32,154 bases of DNA from Allorhizobium paknamense (GCF_030815125.1 NZ_JAUSWH010000029.1:1-32154); one strand, 5' to 3'. Shown: positions 15,683-24,024, numbered from the stretch's first letter. Program-made: numbers and translations. The notes: generated by a model from the sequence alone, not told the origin.

Positions 15683-16891
15683 GTGTCGACCAATCTGGCC
15701 CGTCGGGTGAATGAAATGAAGCCATCCGCCAGCATTGCGGCGAAGAAGAAGGTGACCGAACTTCAGGCGGCCGGTCATCAGATCATCGACTTCACCGTTG
15801 GAGAGCCTGACCTGGATACGCCCGGACACGTCATTGACGCCGCAGTCCAGGCCATGCGCAATGGAGAAACGCATTACACGGCGACACCAGGAACGCCGGC
15901 TTTGCGTGCGGCAATTGTCTCGAAATTTCTGCGCGAGAACAATATTCGCTACGGCGTGGACAACATAGTAGTTGGCAGCGGCGCCAAGCAGATCATTCTC
16001 TCGGCGTTCGAAGCCACGCTGGATGAGGGTGACGAAGTCATTATACCCGCACCGTTCTGGGTCTCTTATCCCGATATGGTCAAGCTGTATGGCGGGCGGC
16101 CGGTGATCGTCACATGCGGCCAGGCGGATGGCTTCAAGTTGACCCCAGAGGCTCTCGATGCCGCCATAACGGCGAAGAGCCGGTGGCTCGTTTTGAACTC
16201 TCCGAATAACCCGACAGGTGCGGTCTACACGGAATCGGAGTTAAAGGGGCTTGCAGATGTCCTTATACAGCATCCTCAGCTTTTGGTGCTAACCGACGAT
16301 ATTTACGAACACATCCTGTTCAATGACTTGAAATTCACCAACATCGTCCAAGCGGATCCAAAGCTCATTGATCGTACTTTGGTCGTCAATGGTATGTCCA
16401 AGGCCTACGCGATGACAGGCTGGAGGGTCGGCTATGGAGCGGGTCCGGTCGATCTCATCAATGCTATCGTCAAACTTTTGGGGCAGAGTACGACCTGCGC
16501 CAGTTCCATTTCACAGGCTGCCGCGGTGGCCGCACTTGATGGAAAGCAAACTTTCGTAACGTCTGCCCGAGCCGAATATCTTCGCCGCCGCAACCGGATG
16601 TTCGAGCTTTTGAGCGCGATTCCGGGCTTTACCGTGACGCCCCCGGATGGGGCCTTCTACCTCTATCCATGCGTTGAAGAACTGATCGATCTACGCACGC
16701 CGCAAGGTCAGGTTTTGGCAACAGATCTCGACGTTTCGCTTTATCTGCTGGAGGAAGCGAAGGTCGCGGTTCTTGATGGCACAGCCTATGGCCTCTCTCC
16801 CTATCTGCGCCTTTCCTTTGCGACATCCCAATCCGCAATCGAGGCCGGGTGCGAAAAAATCGCAGCGGCGGTTGCGAAATTGAGGCCCTAA
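15683..16891 (+). CDS. PLP-dependent class I aminotransferase (AspC-like)
   Basis: The 402-residue protein is a fold-type I aminotransferase of subgroup I-gamma (aspartate/aromatic type). Visible motifs are the N-terminal VGEPDLDTP, HYTATPGTPALR, the PLP-contacting NSPNNPTGAVY and TDDIYEH, and the Schiff-base lysine K240 in NGMSKAYAMTGWRVGY. A C-terminal arginine in PYLRLSFA should bind the substrate alpha-carboxylate. The start is GTG with AGAGGA 8 bases before it; no ATG fits the family start. It heads a plus-strand cluster with an aldolase-like gene and an amino acid importer. It probably converts the imported amino acid to a 2-oxo acid. Confidence 0.93.
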   Translation: MSTNLARRVNEMKPSASIAAKKKVTELQAAGHQIIDFTVGEPDLDTPGHVIDAAVQAMRNGETHYTATPGTPALRAAIVSKFLRENNIRYGVDNIVVGSGAKQIILSAFEATLDEGDEVIIPAPFWVSYPDMVKLYGGRPVIVTCGQADGFKLTPEALDAAITAKSRWLVLNSPNNPTGAVYTESELKGLADVLIQHPQLLVLTDDIYEHILFNDLKFTNIVQADPKLIDRTLVVNGMSKAYAMTGWRVGYGAGPVDLINAIVKLLGQSTTCASSISQAAAVAALDGKQTFVTSARAEYLRRRNRMFELLSAIPGFTVTPPDGAFYLYPCVEELIDLRTPQGQVLATDLDVSLYLLEEAKVAVLDGTAYGLSPYLRLSFATSQSAIEAGCEKIAAAVAKLRP

Positions 16892-16902
16892 TCATTCCTT
16901 TT

Positions 16903-16932
16903 AGCGATGTTTATATATCAACAAATATCGCT
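16903..16932. repeat. AT-rich inverted repeat before the RraA-like gene
   Basis: Arms AGCGAT (16903-16908) and ATCGCT (16927-16932) enclose an 18-base AT-rich spacer. This 102-base gap is the longest within the plus-strand cluster, apart from its head, so it may hold a second promoter or regulator site. No regulator can be assigned. Confidence 0.3.
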
Positions 16933-16993
16933 TTATATACTTTTCTCCGCGGCTATCGTGAAGACACTTTCGGACGTTCCAAGGGCGAACATT

Positions 16994-17650
16994 ATGGCAC
17001 TCATCACTAAAAACCCGAATTTTCGCCAGGCAGAAGCCACCATTCTTGAAGGCTTCGCGACTGCCGCAACAGCGGTCATCAGCGACAACCTGCAACGCCT
17101 ACCCGGCTCGCTCGGTCTTCAGCCCTTTCATGCGAAGGGCGGCATTATGGTCGGCACTGCGCTGACGGTCAGAACACGACCGGGTGACAACCTCGCCATC
17201 CACGAGGCGCTGGAACAGGTGCGGCCGGGCGATGTGATCGTCGTCGACGGCGGCGGCGATCTCAGCCGCGCCCTCATCGGCGAAATCATGGTGAACATCG
17301 CAATCTGGAAAAAGGCGGCCGGACTGGTCATAGACGGCGCCATCCGGGACGTGGACGCCATAGCGGGACTTGGTATGCCCTGCTTTGCCCGCGGCGTAAC
17401 GCACAAGGGGCCCTACAAAGACGGACCCGGTGAAATCAATGTTCCCGTCTGCATCGGGGGTATGGTCATTCAGCCCGGTGACATTGTCGTCGGCGATCAG
17501 GATGGCGTCGTTTCATTCTCGCAGGAAATCGCTGTTGATCTTTTGAAGGCGGTCCAGGCGCAGGAAGTGCGGGAAGCCGCAATCATCAAGTCGATCCACG
17601 AGGGAACCTACAAGGGGGCTTACGGCAAACCCGCAACTGCTGCCGAATAG
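16994..17650 (+). CDS. RraA-like / 4-hydroxy-4-methyl-2-oxoglutarate aldolase family protein
   Basis: The 218-residue protein belongs to the RraA/HMG-aldolase family. It has ATAAVISDNLQRLPG near the start, then a GDVIVVDGGGDLSRALIGEI segment. The pair Arg-Asp follows in VIDGAIRDVDAI, the residues used for pyruvate and metal binding in the aldolases. Family members cleave 4-hydroxy-2-oxo-dicarboxylic acids to pyruvate and a second keto acid; some members instead inhibit RNase E. Its place after an aminotransferase favours the aldolase role. The ATG at 16994 matches the family start; an open frame from 16907 adds 29 unrelated residues. It is followed after 68 bases by the importer genes. Confidence 0.85.
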   Translation: MALITKNPNFRQAEATILEGFATAATAVISDNLQRLPGSLGLQPFHAKGGIMVGTALTVRTRPGDNLAIHEALEQVRPGDVIVVDGGGDLSRALIGEIMVNIAIWKKAAGLVIDGAIRDVDAIAGLGMPCFARGVTHKGPYKDGPGEINVPVCIGGMVIQPGDIVVGDQDGVVSFSQEIAVDLLKAVQAQEVREAAIIKSIHEGTYKGAYGKPATAAE

Positions 17651-17718
17651 CCTGCGCGAACCAAAAAAGAGCTTCGGCAAGAAGCCTGTCACAGAAAACC
17701 TAACCAGAGGAACCGAAC

Positions 17719-18555
17719 ATGATTTCGTTCAAGACAGTCTGCGGCGCAGCCGTTCTCTCATTGTTTGCCATCACTGCTGCAAAGGCAGACCAACTGGCTG
17801 ACATCAAGGCCAAGGGCACGCTGGTCTGCGGCACCATGGGAACCTTCGAGCCCTTCAGCTTCCAAGACCCGAAGACACGCGAAACGGTCGGCTATGAAGT
17901 CGATCTTTGCCAGAAGGTGGCCGATTCGTTGGGCGTTAAGCTCGAATTGAAGCTTCTGGCCGTCGAGGCCCGTATTCCGGAACTGACCCAGGGCCGCGTC
18001 GATTTGCTTTCGGCAGCGCTTGGCTATTCCGATGAGCGTGCAAAGCAAATTGATTACAGCCTGACCTCGTTTGTCAGCCGGCAAATGTTCATGACCAAGG
18101 CGGGCAGCGGAATCTCGAAGATTGCTGACCTCAAGACCGACAAAATCAGTGCGCCCAAGGGTTCCAGCTCGGAAAAGTATGTGCGTGCGCTCGTTCCAGA
18201 CGCCAAGCTTCTGACCTTCCAAGACCCGCCGAGCGCGTTCCTGGCCCTTCAGCAATCCAAGGTCAAGGCGCTGATTCTCTCCGAACTGGCGCTGAAGAAG
18301 TTCCAGATGCAGGCAGGTGATGGTCTCGAATTCATCAAGGAACCTGCGGCGATCGAATATTGGGGCCTTGGCGTCCGAAAGGGGGAACCGGCATTTCTGG
18401 ATGCAGTAAACAAGGCTTTGAAGGATATGGAAGCCTCAGGCGACGCGCAGAAAATCTTCGACAAATGGATCGGCAAGGATTCGCCCTACACGCTCGAGCG
18501 CACCTTTATACTGGACAAGCCCGTCAGCAATCCCGTGCTCGCTGAAGTCAAGTGA
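17719..18555 (+). CDS. Amino acid ABC transporter substrate-binding protein
   Basis: The 278-residue precursor is a periplasmic solute-binding protein of family 3 (polar amino acids). The signal peptide is clear: a lysine at position 5, a hydrophobic core to about residue 21, and a likely cut after A-K-A23. The mature protein begins with LADIKAKGTLVCGTMGTFEPF and contains VGYEVDLCQKVADSLGVKLE, both typical. It would deliver substrate to the two permeases and the ATPase encoded next. AGAGGAA precedes the ATG at 17719. Ligand identity cannot be read; the context suggests an amino acid with a degradable side chain. Confidence 0.94.
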   Translation: MISFKTVCGAAVLSLFAITAAKADQLADIKAKGTLVCGTMGTFEPFSFQDPKTRETVGYEVDLCQKVADSLGVKLELKLLAVEARIPELTQGRVDLLSAALGYSDERAKQIDYSLTSFVSRQMFMTKAGSGISKIADLKTDKISAPKGSSSEKYVRALVPDAKLLTFQDPPSAFLALQQSKVKALILSELALKKFQMQAGDGLEFIKEPAAIEYWGLGVRKGEPAFLDAVNKALKDMEASGDAQKIFDKWIGKDSPYTLERTFILDKPVSNPVLAEVK

Positions 18556-18571
18556 TCGACAAAAACCGCAT

Positions 18572-18603
18572 CCAACCCGCCTTTTAATGTGAAGGCGGGC
18601 TGG
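18572..18603 (+). promoter_or_regulatory. Hairpin between binding-protein and permease genes
   Basis: Arms CCCGCCTT (18576-18583) and AAGGCGGG (18592-18599) form an 8-bp stem with an 8-base loop, extended by TCCA/TGGA outside a mismatch. No T-run follows, so it is not a simple terminator. In ABC operons such a hairpin usually protects the upstream message, so that the binding protein is made in excess over the membrane subunits. Confidence 0.6.
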
Positions 18604-18628
18604 AACGGTTCAAATGAGGAGTGCTCAC

Positions 18629-19327
18629 ATGGCATACTCGTTGGATTTTTCGTCGGTTCTGTCAGGTGAGCACCTGCACTGGTTGATCGATGGTCTAATC
18701 GTTACATTGGAATTAACAGTCGCCTGCTGGGTCATTGCTTTTTTCTGGGCGATTGTTCTGCTTATTTTGCGAAATTCCACTTTCAAGCCTGCCGAATGGT
18801 TTGTGGCTGCGTTTGTCGAGGTTCACCAGAACATCCCGCTGCTTGTCCAGATCCTGTTCTGGTATTTCGCTGTTCCGGAACTGCTTCCGGAGGCCGCCAG
18901 GGATTGGATAAACGAGCGTAACAGCGAATTTATTCTAGCGATGTTTGCGGTGGCATTCTGCATGTCCGCTTACATGTCCGAAGCTCTGCGCAGCGGTTTG
19001 CGGGCAATTCCCCAGACGCAGTACGAAGCGGGACGGGTTCTCGGCTTCGGTTATTTGAGCACGATGCGTTACATCGTGTTGCCGCAATCCATTAAGCATG
19101 CCATCCCGCCCCTCATCAATTACTCGCTGCTGCTGTTCAAAAACACGAGCATTGCGATGGCGATCGGAGTTCATGAACTGACGTATCAGAGCCGATTGAT
19201 CGAAAACGACACCTTCAGAACCTTCGAGACATTTGCTGTCGTCACGCTCATCTATCTTGCCATATCCTTCCTTATCATGATCGCTGGTGCTCGCTACGAA
19301 CGCAGCCTGCTTGTCTCTGGACGGTGA
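18629..19327 (+). CDS. Amino acid ABC transporter permease (first subunit)
   Basis: The 232-residue protein is a HisM/GltJ-type inner-membrane permease. Several hydrophobic segments are visible, including LIVTLELTVACWVIAFFWAI, a segment near ILAMFAVAFCMSAYM, and a C-terminal VVTLIYLAISFLIMI. The cytoplasmic EAA loop that contacts the ATPase reads EALRSGLRAIPQTQYEAGRV. The ATG at 18629 follows GAGGAG; an ATG at 18614 overlaps that site and is less likely. Its stop overlaps the GTG of the second permease, so the two membrane subunits are probably made in equal amounts and form a heterodimer. Confidence 0.93.
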   Translation: MAYSLDFSSVLSGEHLHWLIDGLIVTLELTVACWVIAFFWAIVLLILRNSTFKPAEWFVAAFVEVHQNIPLLVQILFWYFAVPELLPEAARDWINERNSEFILAMFAVAFCMSAYMSEALRSGLRAIPQTQYEAGRVLGFGYLSTMRYIVLPQSIKHAIPPLINYSLLLFKNTSIAMAIGVHELTYQSRLIENDTFRTFETFAVVTLIYLAISFLIMIAGARYERSLLVSGR

Positions 19328-20082
19328 GCGGCATGATCGATATTATTCGCGACAACTGGCTTCTTTTCTTGATTGGCCAATACCCGAACGGCCCATTGGG
19401 CGGTCTCGCCGCTACAATGCTCATCGCTTTTACCGGCCTTCTATTTGCTCTTCCATGCGCCATGATTTTGGCTCTGGGTCGTATAAGCCCTTACAAAAGC
19501 GCACGCTTTGCCGCGAGTGCCGTTATCCATACATTGCGCGGCTCGCCCTTCGTCATGGTTATCTTCTGGAGCTATTTCGCGCTTCCGCTCATCGTCGGAG
19601 GCCCGATCAGTGGTTTCTGGACCCTCGTCGGTGCGCTGGTGCTTTACGAAGCTGCTTATCTCGCAGAAGTCATTCGCGCTGGTATTCTGGCTCTGCCCGC
19701 AGGTCAGACGGAAGCAGCCCGCTCCCTTGGTCTTGGCTACTGGCGAACCATGATTTACGTCATCCTGCCGCAAGCCATCTACAATTCCCTGCCCAGTCTG
19801 CTCAGCCAGTTTGTATCGCTGATCAAGGAAACCTCTCTCGGTTACGTCATCAGTGTGAATGAATTCACCTTTGCCGCGGCCCAAGTGAATTCCGCATTGC
19901 TGACTAAACCGGTGCAGGTCTTCTCAATACTTGCCGTCACGTACTTCGTGCTTTGTTTCTCGCTGACGGAAACCGCTCGCTCGCTCGAGCGTCGCATCGC
20001 AAGACGCCGAAAAGGTTCTGGCAGCGCCCAAGCGGCCGCGACGTCTCTTTCCAATCCGCTCACCACGGAGCCTGCTCCATGA
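19324..20082 (+). CDS. Amino acid ABC transporter permease (second subunit)
   Basis: This 252-residue protein is the partner permease. It has hydrophobic segments near its start (GGLAATMLIAFTGLLFALPC), in the middle and at the end, and an EAA loop reading EVIRAGILALPAGQTEAARS. The frame can start at GTG 19324, overlapping the previous stop as GTGA, or at ATG 19333, which is three codons later. Neither has an outstanding ribosome site. The C-terminus runs about 20 residues past the last membrane segment as a basic, Ala/Ser-rich tail. Its stop overlaps the start of the ATPase gene (ATGA), continuing the coupled series. Confidence 0.93.
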   Translation: MSGMIDIIRDNWLLFLIGQYPNGPLGGLAATMLIAFTGLLFALPCAMILALGRISPYKSARFAASAVIHTLRGSPFVMVIFWSYFALPLIVGGPISGFWTLVGALVLYEAAYLAEVIRAGILALPAGQTEAARSLGLGYWRTMIYVILPQAIYNSLPSLLSQFVSLIKETSLGYVISVNEFTFAAAQVNSALLTKPVQVFSILAVTYFVLCFSLTETARSLERRIARRRKGSGSAQAAATSLSNPLTTEPAP

Positions 20083-20804
20083 TTGAATTCCAGAATGTAA
20101 ACAAATGGTACGGCCACTATCGATGCCTGACGAATGTAACGGCGACGGTGCCGAAGGGACAGGTTGTGGTACTGTGCGGACCTTCCGGATCGGGCAAGAC
20201 CACACTGATCCGGACCATCAATCGTCTTGAAGAAATTCAGGACGGCAAGATCCTCGTGAACGGGCGTGACGTTCATGAAAAGAAAGTCGACATCAACGCA
20301 CTGCGCATGTCGATTGGCTTCGTCTTTCAGCAGTTCAATCTTTTCCCTCACATGTCCGTTATGGACAATCTGACACTTGCTCCCTGTAAGATCAGAGGCT
20401 TGTCGAAGGAAGAAGCCACCGAAAATGCCAAGGCCCTGCTGGAACGTGTCGGCTTGGCCTCAAAAGCCGAAAGCTATCCGGGACAGTTGTCGGGCGGACA
20501 AAGTCAGCGTGTTGCCATTGCACGTGCGCTGGCCATGGAGCCTCCCATCATCCTGTTTGATGAACCCACAAGTGCTCTCGATCCTGAAATGGTTGGAGAA
20601 GTCCTCTCGGTCATGAAAGGTCTCGCCCACAGCGGCATGACAATGATGTGCGTGACGCATGAAATGGGTTTCGCGCGCGAAGTCGCGGACCGTATCTGGT
20701 TCCTCGAAAGCGGCGTTATTCTCGAAGACAGCACGCCTGAGGAATTCTTCACAAACCCGAAGCATCCCCGAGCGCAAAAATTCCTGTCCGACATACGGCA
20801 TTAG
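20079..20804 (+). CDS. Amino acid ABC transporter ATP-binding protein (GlnQ/HisP-like)
   Basis: The 241-residue ATPase has Walker A GPSGSGKTT (residues 34-42), a Q-loop in FVFQQFNLFPHM, the signature LSGGQSQRVAIARAL, Walker B IILFDEPTSALDPE and the switch histidine in VTHEMGF. Length and motifs match the polar amino acid importers. It would power uptake through the two permeases encoded just before. The ATG at 20079 overlaps the permease stop and fits the family start; a frame open from 19953 is not homologous. It is the last intact gene of the island; the next gene is cut after about 20 codons. Confidence 0.96.
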   Translation: MIEFQNVNKWYGHYRCLTNVTATVPKGQVVVLCGPSGSGKTTLIRTINRLEEIQDGKILVNGRDVHEKKVDINALRMSIGFVFQQFNLFPHMSVMDNLTLAPCKIRGLSKEEATENAKALLERVGLASKAESYPGQLSGGQSQRVAIARALAMEPPIILFDEPTSALDPEMVGEVLSVMKGLAHSGMTMMCVTHEMGFAREVADRIWFLESGVILEDSTPEEFFTNPKHPRAQKFLSDIRH

Positions 20805-20809
20805 GTTCA

Positions 20810-20871
20810 ATGGTGCTCGGTGACATGACCAGCGATCGGCGACCGGTGGTCGTGATAGGGGCCGGAATTGT
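20810..20871 (+). pseudogene. N-terminal fragment of an FAD-dependent oxidoreductase
   Basis: Five bases after the ATPase stop an ATG opens a frame that reads DRRPVVVIGAGIVA and runs into the insertion-sequence end. VVVIGAGIV is the dinucleotide-binding start of FAD oxidoreductases of the D-amino acid dehydrogenase or glycine oxidase type (GxGxxG). Only about 20 residues remain. The spacing implies that it was the next gene of the same operon, and an amino acid oxidase would fit an amino acid uptake cluster. The exact family cannot be settled from so short a piece. Confidence 0.6.
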
Positions 20872-20997
20872 GGCTCTGTTGCAAAAAATCCGTTGATGCC
20901 AGAAAGAGCGCTGGTGATTTTCTGCGAGACTTTTGATGAACGATTTTAAGTGGCGTCATTTTCATGGCGAGGTGATCTTGTGGGCCGTGCGCTGGTA
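20872..20997 (+). mobile_element. 126-bp 5' fragment of the IS6100-like element
   Basis: The fragment begins with the inverted repeat GGCTCTGTTGCAAA and continues through the transposase start (MMNDFKWRHFHGEVILWAVR and one further Trp) before the Tn3 end interrupts it. By eye all 126 bases are identical to the complement of 5509-5634. The two copies face each other, so they bracket the island with the same end inward. Their identity points to recent duplication. The truncated copy cannot transpose alone. Confidence 0.92.
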
Positions 20998-21035
20998 GGG
21001 GACGTTTGCGGGAGGGGGCGATATGCTACCTTAAC
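20998..21035 (+). repeat. Left terminal inverted repeat of the Tn3-family transposon
   Basis: It starts GGGGACGTTTGCGGGAGGGG at the truncation point of the insertion sequence. Compared with the right end it differs at positions 5, 25 and 28 of the first 37. The transposase stop lies close to its inner boundary. Confidence 0.9.
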
Positions 21036-23929
21036 GGCGGCCATCGATATTCTCCTGTGAGCGTTATATGCTCCCATCCGAGCGGTGAGACGTGAGGTAG
21101 GAGCCCAGGGTCAATCTGCTCACCGCTGGCGATTTGCTCGGCAACGATTTCGCCAAGCTTCCATGTGTTCCAGTAGATGATAATGGCGGTGAGGAGGTTG
21201 AGGCCAGCAATTCGATGTTGCTGTCCCTCCGACGAGCGGTCTCGGATTTCACCGCGCCTGTGGAAGTTGACCGCACGCTTGAGGGCATGATGGGCCTCAC
21301 CCTTGTTCAATCCGATTTGCGCGCGGCGCTGTAGATCAATGTCGCTCAGCCAGTCGAGCATGAAGATCGAGCGCTCGAGACGCCCGACCTCTCTGAGCGC
21401 TAGTGCCAGGCTGTTCTGACGTGGATAGGCGGCAAGTTTTCGAAGAATTTGACTGGGCACGACGGTCCCGGCGACCATGCTGGCTGCGAGCCGCAGGATA
21501 TCTGGCCAATTTTCATGGATCAGCCGAATGTTGATCCGGCCGCCGATCATCGGCTGAAGCACAGGGGGCACCTCGTTGATCGCGGGAACATAGATCCGCT
21601 TGTCCGGCAGGTCGCGGATTCTCGGTGCGAACCGGAAGCCGAGAACAGAGCAGATGGCAAAAACATGATCCGTGAAGCCGCCCGTATCAGCATAATGCTC
21701 GCGGATTTGCCTTCCGGTGTCATTCTGCAGCAGACCATCGAGAATACAAGGCGCTTCGTGAGCAGTCGCGGGAATGACCTGAGTCGAATATGGTGCATAT
21801 TGATCGGAGACGTGACTGTATGCCGAAAGCCCAGGCTCATTACCGTATCGGGCATTGACGACATTCAATGCTTCTCCAGTCGACCCGGCGGGGAAGTGCT
21901 GACCATCGGAAGACGAAGTGGTTCCGTCACCCCAGAAGCGGGCCATCGGCAATTTCGACTGCGCCTCAACGATCATTGCGAGGGCGCGTGCTGTTGTCTC
22001 CTCTCTAACGTGCCATTTGCCGATCCGTAGCAACTCCCAGAAAGTGTGGGTGTCGCTCGCGTCAGCCATCTTTCTGAGGCCGAGATTTACGCCATCGGCT
22101 AGCAGAACGGTTAAGACGCCAATTCGATCGCCGCAGGCAATGCCCGTACGGAGATCAGTGAAGGCGTCGGTGAAGTGCAGCTTTTCCTCGACCTCAATCA
22201 GGATGTCCGTGATCCGAACGAGCGGCATGCTTTCATAGAGTTTCAGGACGAGTGCGGCAGCCTCCTCTGGTGCCGCCTTTTCGAGCCGATCGATCTGAAG
22301 CTTGCCATCGATGATAGCCCCACCTGGGAGAATACCGGCCCGATTGGCACCTTCGATCTGCGTCATGCCGCGTTTGAGGGTCTGGCTTCGCCAGCGAAGC
22401 CAATCGTCGGCTTCCAGCGGAACAGCCAGCCGTGTAGTTTCGGAGACGGTTTCAATCGGGACCAGTGCTGTACTGATCTCGCGATACCGCCTGCTATCAG
22501 CCAGCCAGATGTCGCCTGAGCGCAACGCGTTGCGAAGCTCGAACAAGATCCCGATTTCCCTTACTTGCCGATCGGGTTTTCCATCCGTGAGAATCCTTTT
22601 GCGCCACTTGGCTCGAGCAAAGTCGAGCGGTGCATTGACTGGCAAAGTGCGAAGTCCGCGGCGATTGAGACGGCGCAGCACTTCTAATGCTTCGAGAAGC
22701 GAATCCGCGCCGCGCCCACCTCGGAACGTCAGGATTTCCAGAAACCGAGGCGCATACCTCCGGAAACGGGCATATCCGTCGATCACGAATTCCAATGGAT
22801 CGGCCGAGACCTTGCCTGTCAGCGCGGCCGCCTGCGCGACAGTTTGGCGGAGCAATTCCCAACCACCACCTTCCGTGATGGCTAATCCCAAATCGTCCTG
22901 CTCATCATGCGCGGTGATCAATGCATCGCCAAAGCGGGAAAGCATTTTCAGCGTATCGCCGATCGAGGCGCGCTCGGCTTGCAATAGCTCATCCCGTTTG
23001 CGTTCACAGGCACGATAGAGTTTTCCAACAATACGATCATGCGTCTCGACGGCGACATCCGCCAACATGGCCGACCACTCCACGACGCACGCCGCTAATA
23101 TCGCCAATCGCCGATTTTCCGGCAAATCCCGCATTCCATCGGCGGAATAGCGTTCACCCTGCCGACGCAAGCCAGTCACGCGGAAAGGTGGGATATCGTC
23201 GAGGGTGCCAATATCGATGGCGAGCTTGCGCAAGTACTCCAGCCGGTCGAGAAGGCTGTTCATGTCGTTGGAATTGGAACCGACTTCGAACTGACGCAGC
23301 CACACAAAACGAGTGATCCGACCATCAACCGTTTCGGAAAGCAGGGATAGCAGCCGAACTTGGCTCTGCGGGTCGATACGTCCAGTGATGCGGGACGCGA
23401 TCGTCCGTTCCGCGGCGACCAAGGCGTCGGCGCAGCATCGTTCGACGGTTGAGGCCGCCGGGACGATGACATGGCGACGGCGCAGCTCCGCCAGGAACTC
23501 GGCCGCCAATAGGTCATTCGTTTTTGATTTCTCCGCAGTCTCCTTGAGCCAAATGAGCATGTTTGCGCGTACCTGGCCTTCAAATGGTCGATAGCCGTAA
23601 AGTTGCTGCAGTGCAGTCGAATGTTGATAGCGCGTTTCCGATCTGGCACCGTACTCGGCAAGTTCTTCAGCCGCGACACCGATCTGCGCGCCGATGAAGG
23701 CCAACATCGATCGCGGGATCATCTCGCCTGGCTGCAAGAGGCGGCCGGGATATCGGAAGGCGCAAAGCTGGAGAGCAAATCCCAATCGGTTTCGAGCACG
23801 ACGACGTTGCCTGATGTGTCGCAGGTCTTCGTCACTTAATATGTAATGTCGAAGCAATGACGGTTCGTCGGTCGGCAGATCGAACAGCTTCTCGCGCTGG
23901 CGTTCGGTCAGAATAGTGCGCCTTGGCAT
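21026..23929 (-). CDS. tnpA: Tn3-family transposase
   Basis: The 967-residue protein is full length for a Tn3-family DDE transposase. The N-terminal DUF4158-like DNA-binding region (MPRRTILTERQREKLFDLPT and onward) is followed by long helical linkers and the catalytic domain. D668 in FWGDGTTSSSDGQ, D754 in GGFTDHVFA and E878 in LNKGEAHHALKRAV form the catalytic triad. It binds the terminal repeats and makes cointegrates by replicative transposition. I chose the ATG at 23929 because family homology begins at MPRR; the frame is open to 24007. It is divergent from the resolvase gene, with 95 bases between. The frame is intact, so the element may be active. Confidence 0.96.
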   Translation of the reverse strand: MPRRTILTERQREKLFDLPTDEPSLLRHYILSDEDLRHIRQRRRARNRLGFALQLCAFRYPGRLLQPGEMIPRSMLAFIGAQIGVAAEELAEYGARSETRYQHSTALQQLYGYRPFEGQVRANMLIWLKETAEKSKTNDLLAAEFLAELRRRHVIVPAASTVERCCADALVAAERTIASRITGRIDPQSQVRLLSLLSETVDGRITRFVWLRQFEVGSNSNDMNSLLDRLEYLRKLAIDIGTLDDIPPFRVTGLRRQGERYSADGMRDLPENRRLAILAACVVEWSAMLADVAVETHDRIVGKLYRACERKRDELLQAERASIGDTLKMLSRFGDALITAHDEQDDLGLAITEGGGWELLRQTVAQAAALTGKVSADPLEFVIDGYARFRRYAPRFLEILTFRGGRGADSLLEALEVLRRLNRRGLRTLPVNAPLDFARAKWRKRILTDGKPDRQVREIGILFELRNALRSGDIWLADSRRYREISTALVPIETVSETTRLAVPLEADDWLRWRSQTLKRGMTQIEGANRAGILPGGAIIDGKLQIDRLEKAAPEEAAALVLKLYESMPLVRITDILIEVEEKLHFTDAFTDLRTGIACGDRIGVLTVLLADGVNLGLRKMADASDTHTFWELLRIGKWHVREETTARALAMIVEAQSKLPMARFWGDGTTSSSDGQHFPAGSTGEALNVVNARYGNEPGLSAYSHVSDQYAPYSTQVIPATAHEAPCILDGLLQNDTGRQIREHYADTGGFTDHVFAICSVLGFRFAPRIRDLPDKRIYVPAINEVPPVLQPMIGGRINIRLIHENWPDILRLAASMVAGTVVPSQILRKLAAYPRQNSLALALREVGRLERSIFMLDWLSDIDLQRRAQIGLNKGEAHHALKRAVNFHRRGEIRDRSSEGQQHRIAGLNLLTAIIIYWNTWKLGEIVAEQIASGEQIDPGLLPHVSPLGWEHITLTGEYRWPPLR

Positions 23930-24024
23930 GCCGCAAGTGTCCCTATTGAAGTACAGTTTGTTCTGGACAACAATCGGTCCATACAAATCAAGGCCTTCCG
24001 GCACCAAAATCCACGAGGGTTCAA
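23930..24024. promoter_or_regulatory. Probable res site and divergent promoters of tnpA and tnpR
   Basis: In Tn3 relatives the resolution site lies between divergent tnpA and tnpR, as here. The pair TGTCC (23938-23942) and GGACA (23965-23969) encloses 22 bases, about the size of one resolvase dimer site. GGAC and GTCC form a second pair just after it. The gap of 95 bases is slightly shorter than the three-subsite res of Tn3, so part of res may extend into a coding sequence. The exact subsites are a guess. Confidence 0.4.
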
